From Choricystis sp. odSpoLacu1 (taxonomy: Eukaryota > Chlorophyta > Trebouxiophyceae): a stretch of 64,000 nucleotides of DNA. The notes under the pieces are model-generated. The model had not been told where the DNA came from and ran no database searches. It saw only the letters and a list, made by a program, of their open reading frames with translations. Within the stretch, counting starts at the first letter, position 1, and every line of letters starts with the position of its first letter. The position numbers and the translations under genes are program-made. Positions 59,363 through 64,000 of this stretch are shown here, piece by piece. Location of the stretch: contig OY253656.1 of NCBI GenBank assembly GCA_958009055.1, positions 62,001 through 126,000 of the forward strand, given 5' to 3'.

Positions 59363-60702
59363 ATGCACCCCGCCCGGTCGGCACGACCCCGCCCCCGCGG
59401 CGCCACCCTCACCCACTGTGCAGCGACACGAGTCCAGCCCCCTCCCACTGCTGCGCTGCCTGCCTCGATCGTGCTTGTGCGGCACGGCCAGTCGACGTGG
59501 AATGCGAAGGGCAGAGTCCAGGGGTCGTCCGACGCGTCCGTGCTGACGGAGAAAGGGAGAGGGCAGGCGGCTGCAACCCGGGACGCGGTGAGAGAGAAGA
59601 GGGGAATCGAGATTGGTCGGCAACCGCCCCTCCCCTCGCTCTCGCCAACCACCCCCCCACCCAGCTCTCCACCCTCCACTTCGACTCCATGGTGCACTCC
59701 CCCCTGGCCCGCGCCGCTGAAACGGCGGCCATCGTGTGGGGGGACAGGCGGGGCCACGTGACGGCCGCTCCCTCGCTGCGCGAGATTGACCTCCACTCGC
59801 TGCAGGGAGTGCTCAAAACTGACGCCCTCTCCCACCTGGGCGCCCTCGCCCACGGCGCCTGGAAGGGGGCGCCCGCCAACTTTGAACTGGATAGGCGGCG
59901 CCCCGTGGTGGATCTGTGGGGCAGGGCGGCGGCGGCGTGGGGGGTGGACGTGCTGCCGCGAAGAGACGGGGCGGGCGCACCCCGCCCCCCCACCATCACC
60001 CGCCGCCTGGTCGTCGCCCACAACGCGGTCAATCAGGCGCTCATTGGCACCGCGCTGGGGTTGCCGCCCTCCTCCTTTCGCCGCGTGGTGCAGGGAAACG
60101 GGTGCGCGACCGAAGTGTTTTGGTCGGGTGGGGGTGGGGGTGCCGCCTCCTCCTCCGCCGCCGCCACCGTCACCTGCCTGAACGTGGGCCCGGGCGCCCC
60201 CCGCCTGACTCCCGCGCCCCAAGGTGGCGGCCTGGTCCTGCTGCTGGCGGCGACGGACGATGGCCACAGCGCGCGCGGCGCGCCCTCCTGGCTCGCCGCC
60301 ACACGCGGCGCGGCCGCCGTGGTGGCCACCCCGGACGCGCCGCCAGGCGCGGTGGCCATTGTGGTGGCGGAGGCGGGCGTGAGGAGGGCAGTGGTTGTGC
60401 AAGCACGGGACGTGCTGCCCACCGCCGCGGCCGCCGCGGCCGCCGGCCGTGGCGTCATCGTCGTCGTCGTCGCGCCGCCGGCCGTGGTGGCGGCCGCGTT
60501 GGCGGCCGCCATGGGGGCGCCCGTGAAGCAGGAAGCGCCAGGTGGTTCTGCTGCCCCTCCTCTCTTCACCTTGACCCCGGGCGGCGTGAGCGTGATCGAA
60601 GTCCCCCCCGGCGACGTCGCCGCGCGCCGAGCCGCGCTGAGGTGCGCCAACTGGGTGCCGGGGGGCGTGGCCAGTGTGATACAGGGTGTAGCTGGTGTGT
60701 GA
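59363..60702 (+). CDS. phosphoglycerate-mutase-like phosphatase, CA1P-phosphatase type
   Basis: Exons are 59363-59587 and 59665-60702 (420 residues). The N-terminal 33 residues (HPARSARPRPRGATLTHC...) look like a transit peptide. Catalytic motifs: RHGQSTWNAKGRVQGSSDAS with the phospho-His, HSPLARAAETAAIVWG, the acid/base in SLREIDLHSLQG, and the second His in LVVAHNAVNQALIGTALG. These match Arabidopsis At5g22620, described as 2-carboxy-D-arabinitol-1-phosphatase, which releases the Rubisco inhibitor in plastids. As in that protein, a second, degenerate half follows (GGLVLLLAATDDGHSARGAP, where RHG is lost). A plastid role is inferred; the actual substrate is untested. Confidence 0.85.
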
Positions 60703-60849
60703 TCGTGCGTGTTTTTAGTTGTGTTTGTTCAGAGTCAAGCCGCAGGTGAAAACGTCACCACTCGATCGAGAGAAAAAAAACACCGATCTCTCCACGCTCT
60801 TCCCTTCCCACACACCCTCTCTTCACACACCCACACACACACGCCACAC

Positions 60850-62898
60850 ATGACCGGCCCTCCCCGCTTCGAGGTGCCCACCGTGTCGGACGCGTGCCCC
60901 GGGGGCTGGGGCCCCGGCGCGTCGGTGCCGCCCGCCCTGGCTGGTGCGCCCTACGCCCCCTTCAACAAGGCCGACCGCGTCGGCCGCATCGCTGACTTCA
61001 CGGCGGCCGGGCTCAAGTTTGGGGGTGAGTGTCGTGTGTGTGGGGAGAGTGGGTGGGGAGTGGACGCAGTGCGGAGGCACCCAATCGTCCGCCGCCGCCG
61101 CCTTGACGCTCACCCGTCTTTTCCCTCTCCCATTCCACGCAGGCCGCTTCGACCGCCGCGACCGCGAGCCCAGCACCGCCGTCTTCAACCTGGCCGGCAA
61201 CGAGGAGGTGCGTGTGTGTGAGAGTGTGGGGAGGAGAGGCGCAGCGAAACCGCGCTCGCCCCTTTCGATTGGGCGCGTGTTGTCTCGATCGCCCCCCTCC
61301 CGCCGCGTGGCCGGGCAAGCAGGCGGGCGCCAAGCAGGGGCACAGTGCGCAGAGACAAGGCCACAGCACTGGGAAGCGAGCACACAAAAAACAACGACCC
61401 ACTCACCCCACACCCCCTTCCACCACAGGACGACGCCTTCCGCCTCGTCGACAACCGCCCCACCGGCCGCGCCCGTGGCGGCCGCCGCTTCGGCCCCAAC
61501 CGCGCCGCCGCCGCCCGCCGCGAGCGGGAGCGCATCGAACGCGAGCGCGGGGAGCCTCCCTCGGGCCACGCGGCTGCGGGTGGCGCGCCCCAGCGCGGCC
61601 GCAGCGGCGGTCCCGGTGGCCGGGGCGGCCCGGGCGGCCGCGGCGGCGGCCGGGGCGGCTACGGCGACCGCGACCGCGACCGCGAGCGCGGTGGGGCGCC
61701 GTCTGTCGATGTGCGCCCCGAGTGGAGCGTGATCGAACAGTTTTCTTTTTCGGCTCTCACCAAGCTCACCCACCCTGCGCCGCCGACGACCGACATCGCG
61801 TTTGTGGGTGCTCTCGAACACTACGACCGCACGTACGACCGCATCACGCCGCGGTCGGAACGCGCGCTGCGCCGCACGCGGCGCGTGGACGTCGCGCCGC
61901 GGATTGGCGACGACCCCATCTTTGCGCGCGTCGCGGCCGAACCCGCCACCACCAAGCGCGTGTTTGTGGCGGACACGTTGCTCGCGTTGCTCATGACCGC
62001 CCCGCGCTCCGTGCTGGCGTGGGACGTGCTGCTGTCGCGGCGGGGGGGAGACCTGTGGATCGAGGCGCGGCGTGGATCTAACGTCGACACCCCCACCGTC
62101 GCCGAAACCTGTGCCGACCCTCCCGTCGACGACCGCGACTCCATCAACGGCATCGCCGCCCTGCGCGCGGAAGCAGCCGCCGCCCAGGCCGACTGGGCGG
62201 CGCAAGCGGTGGCGTCGGGCGGCGGCGCGCCGTCGCCGTGTGACGGCGGGCCACTGCCCTTCACCGCTGCCTCTGGCGCCCAGCCCGCCCCCACCGCCTT
62301 CCGCTACCGCCGCTTCTCGCTGGGCGGGGGCGCGATCGAGGTGATTGCGAGGTTTGGGGTGGACGCGGTGACGATGGAGAGGGCGACCACGGCGACGGCG
62401 GGCGGCGCCGCCCTGGTCGCCTTGAAAGCCATGACCGAGTATGACGCCAAAGTCACCGGCGTCTACTGGCGAGCCAAGCTGGAAGCCCAACGCGGTGCCG
62501 TGCTGGCCACCGAGCTGAAGAACAATGCGGCCAAGCTGGCGCGGTGGGCGGCCGCGGCGCACGCGGGCGGCCTCGACATCGTCAAGCTCGCCTTCATCTC
62601 CCGCGCCCACCCGCGCGACGCCGCCGCCCACGCCGTGCTGGGCACGCACACCGTCAAGCCGCGCGAGCTGGCGTCCCAGATCGCGCTGTCCATGGACAAC
62701 TGTTGGGGCGTGCTGCACGCGCTGGCCGACCTGGGGCTGCGGTTGGCGGAGGGCAGCTACCTGCTTGTCCGCGACCCCGCCAAACCCGTGGTGCGCCTGT
62801 ACGCGGTCCCTGCCGACGCGTTCGATGATCAGGAGGTGGAGGAGGAGGAGGGGGAGGGGGAGGAGGAGGGGGAGGGGATGGTGGTGGATGACGAGTGA
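60850..62898 (+). CDS. EIF3D: translation initiation factor eIF3 subunit D
   Basis: RNA- and cap-contacting subunit of eIF3. Exons are 60850-61024, 61143-61207 and 61429-62898 (569 residues). The start MTGPPRFEVPTVSDACPGGW, then YAPFNKADRVGRIADFTA is the conserved N-terminus. An Arg/Gly-rich linker (RGRSGGPGGRGGPGG...) precedes the core VDVRPEWSVIEQFSFSALTK. The cap-binding-like domain includes HYDRTYDRITPRSERALRRT, FVADTLLALLMTAPRSVLAW and WDVLLSRRGGDLW. The C-terminal part has DAKVTGVYWRAKLEAQRGAV and ALSMDNCWGVLHALADLGL, with the family's acidic tail. Frame intact. Confidence 0.96.
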
Positions 62899-62993
62899 AA
62901 ACGGGTGAGGAAAGAGAAAAACGGTGGTGATGTGTGATCTTGCCTCAACAACAACACCGACCCAACAGCAAAACAACAACAACACGACTCTCT

Positions 62994-64000
62994 CTACGCA
63001 CTCTCCTCCACCTCCACGGTGGCGTGCGCCACGCCCGCCCTCGCCAGCGCGGCACGCGCGCCGACGCGCACGCGCTCGGCCGCCACCCCGCGCGCCGCGC
63101 GCACGTGGGCGGTGGCCAGGGGCATGCCTGGTTTCAGCAGCCAGCAGTGCAGGTCTGCGACGGACGCGATGTCAGGCACTCCCGCCAACGCTGCCGCCAG
63201 TTTGGCGGCTTGGTGTGGGGGGGCGCGCTCCATCAGGATGGTGGCCATGTCGCGACTGAGGCCGACAGTGGTTGCCATCACCAGTGCCGCGAAAAGGAAC
63301 GTACAGAGAGGGTCGGCGATCGCCCAGCGCGGCCCCCCCACATAGACGGCGCCCCCCGCTGCCGCGACGCCGACGGATTGGACTAAGTCGCCGACCACGT
63401 GCAGCCACGCGGCGCGCGCGTTGATGTTGGAGGGGGCGGGGGCAGCGTGGCCGTGGTCGTGAGCGTGAGCGTGCGCGTGAGCGTCGTGGCCACCGTCTTC
63501 GCCGTGGTCGTGGGCGTGGCCGCCGCCCGCGTCGTGGGAGTGGCCGTCGCCACCCAACACATACAGCAGAATTAAATTCATGACCACGCCCACCAGGCCG
63601 AGTCCAAACATGAGGCGCCCGTCGACCTCGAGTGTGGAGGGGGTGGCCAGGCGTGACACCGCTTCGACGACCAGGCCACCGGTGACCACCCACGTCACCG
63701 CTGTGGACGCCAGCGCTGCCAGCACTTCAGCCCGGTGGCCACCGTACGTGGCATCCGAGTCGGAGGGGGTGGACGAGGAGGCGCGCGCCGCCCACAGGGC
63801 GACGCCGAAGCCGAGCCCGTCGGAGAGGAGGTGGGCAGCGTCCGTCGCGAGGGCGAGACTGTGCGCCGCCAAACCTCCCAACGCTTCGACCAAGCAGAAC
63901 GCTGCGGCGAGAACCAGGCCGATGGTGAGGCGGCGGGTGAGGTCGCGCGAGGGGGCGCCACCGGAGGCGGCTGCAGCGTCGGCCAGGGCGCAGGCAGAGG
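62994..64000 (-). CDS. zinc transporter, cation diffusion facilitator / ZnT-MTP type (5' end outside window)
   Basis: The C-terminal roughly 335 residues are visible. TM segments: TIGLVLAAAFCLVEALGG, then SLALATDAAHLLSDGLGF with the zinc-site H-x3-D, TAVTWVVTGGLVVEAV, and GRLMFGLGLVGVVMNLILLY. A cytosolic His-rich loop (HSHDAGGGHAHDHGEDGGH...) follows, as in ZnT2/3/4/8 and plant MTP1. The second zinc site is in AAWLHVVGDLVQSVGVA (H-x3-D). The C-terminal cytosolic domain includes MERAPPHQAAKLAAALAGVP, ADLHCWLLKPGMPLATAHVR. Export of Zn2+ into vacuole or secretory compartments in exchange for protons is inferred. The reading frame is open to the edge; only the N-terminal cytosolic tail and part of TM1 region are missing. 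Confidence 0.93.
   Translation of the reverse strand, partial: SACALADAAAASGGAPSRDLTRRLTIGLVLAAAFCLVEALGGLAAHSLALATDAAHLLSDGLGFGVALWAARASSSTPSDSDATYGGHRAEVLAALASTAVTWVVTGGLVVEAVSRLATPSTLEVDGRLMFGLGLVGVVMNLILLYVLGGDGHSHDAGGGHAHDHGEDGGHDAHAHAHAHDHGHAAPAPSNINARAAWLHVVGDLVQSVGVAAAGGAVYVGGPRWAIADPLCTFLFAALVMATTVGLSRDMATILMERAPPHQAAKLAAALAGVPDIASVADLHCWLLKPGMPLATAHVRAARGVAAERVRVGARAALARAGVAHATVEVEESA

Noticed and set aside
60823..62985. 720-codon minus-strand ORF across eIF3d
   Set aside because: It covers exons and introns of a clearly identified plus-strand gene and has only low-complexity sequence.
1..64000. tRNA, rRNA, snRNA genes and CRISPR arrays
   Set aside because: T-loop-like GGTTCGA matches noticed all fall inside coding exons and have no cloverleaf; no spliceosomal RNA signature or spaced direct-repeat array was seen.
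1..64000. Transposon or viral insertions
   Set aside because: No reverse transcriptase, transposase, integrase or capsid-like protein and no long terminal repeats were found.

Overview
This is GC-rich nuclear DNA from a compact eukaryotic genome, most likely a green alga. The evidence is short GT-AG introns (about 60-450 bp, donors mostly GTGAGT/GTGAGA) and closely packed genes. Several products are closest, by motif memory, to plant and green-algal families: a plant-type SHMT, an ABCI19-21-like ABC protein, a CA1P-phosphatase-like mutase, a SYP4 syntaxin, an ACX3-like acyl-CoA oxidase with a PTS2-like signal, and an SPL/MUL1 RING ligase. No database search was possible; family calls rest on recognised motifs, exon joins and domain order.

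Layout. 1-854: start of a type I FAS/PKS (ketosynthase) on the minus strand, running off the window. 855-3091: a hairpin-rich non-coding stretch with a TATA box and a telomere-like tract. 3.1-16.7 kb: an unknown coiled-coil ORF, TBC1D22-like Rab-GAP, RPP40-like RNase P subunit, SHMT, DHHC-family acyltransferase, a proline-rich surface protein, an unknown zinc-ribbon protein, epsin and an S2P-like M50 protease. 16.8-28.4 kb: PRP28/DDX23, a small membrane protein, a secreted six-cysteine-repeat protein, an ABC ATPase and SMC6. 28.7-42.1 kb: PGES2-like thiol protein, TSEN54, PRP16/DHX38, a small membrane protein, a nucleotide-sugar transporter, an REF/lipid-droplet-like protein and an MRS2 Mg transporter. 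42.2-56.3 kb: cGMP-dependent kinase, HAD-like protein, isochorismatase-like hydrolase, SYP4 syntaxin, pyroglutamyl peptidase, FMN split-barrel/DUF2470 protein, CCDC97, METTL17/Rsm22, MUL1-like ligase and epoxide hydrolase. 56.5-64 kb: acyl-CoA oxidase, CA1Pase-like protein, eIF3d and a truncated zinc transporter.

Genes are mostly arranged as alternating divergent and convergent neighbours. Thirteen divergent pairs were counted; eleven of them share 120-280 bp between start codons, so bidirectional promoters are probably the rule. There is no operon-like grouping, but RNA processing is well represented (PRP28, PRP16, CCDC97, TSEN54, RPP40).

A recurrent defect is that conserved genes change reading frame exactly at long G/C homopolymers or CG repeats. 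Almost every case is explained by one surplus base or repeat unit, which points to sequencing/assembly error rather than pseudogenes. The kinase gene also carries an in-frame TAG inside its last cyclic-nucleotide-binding cassette, which this does not explain.
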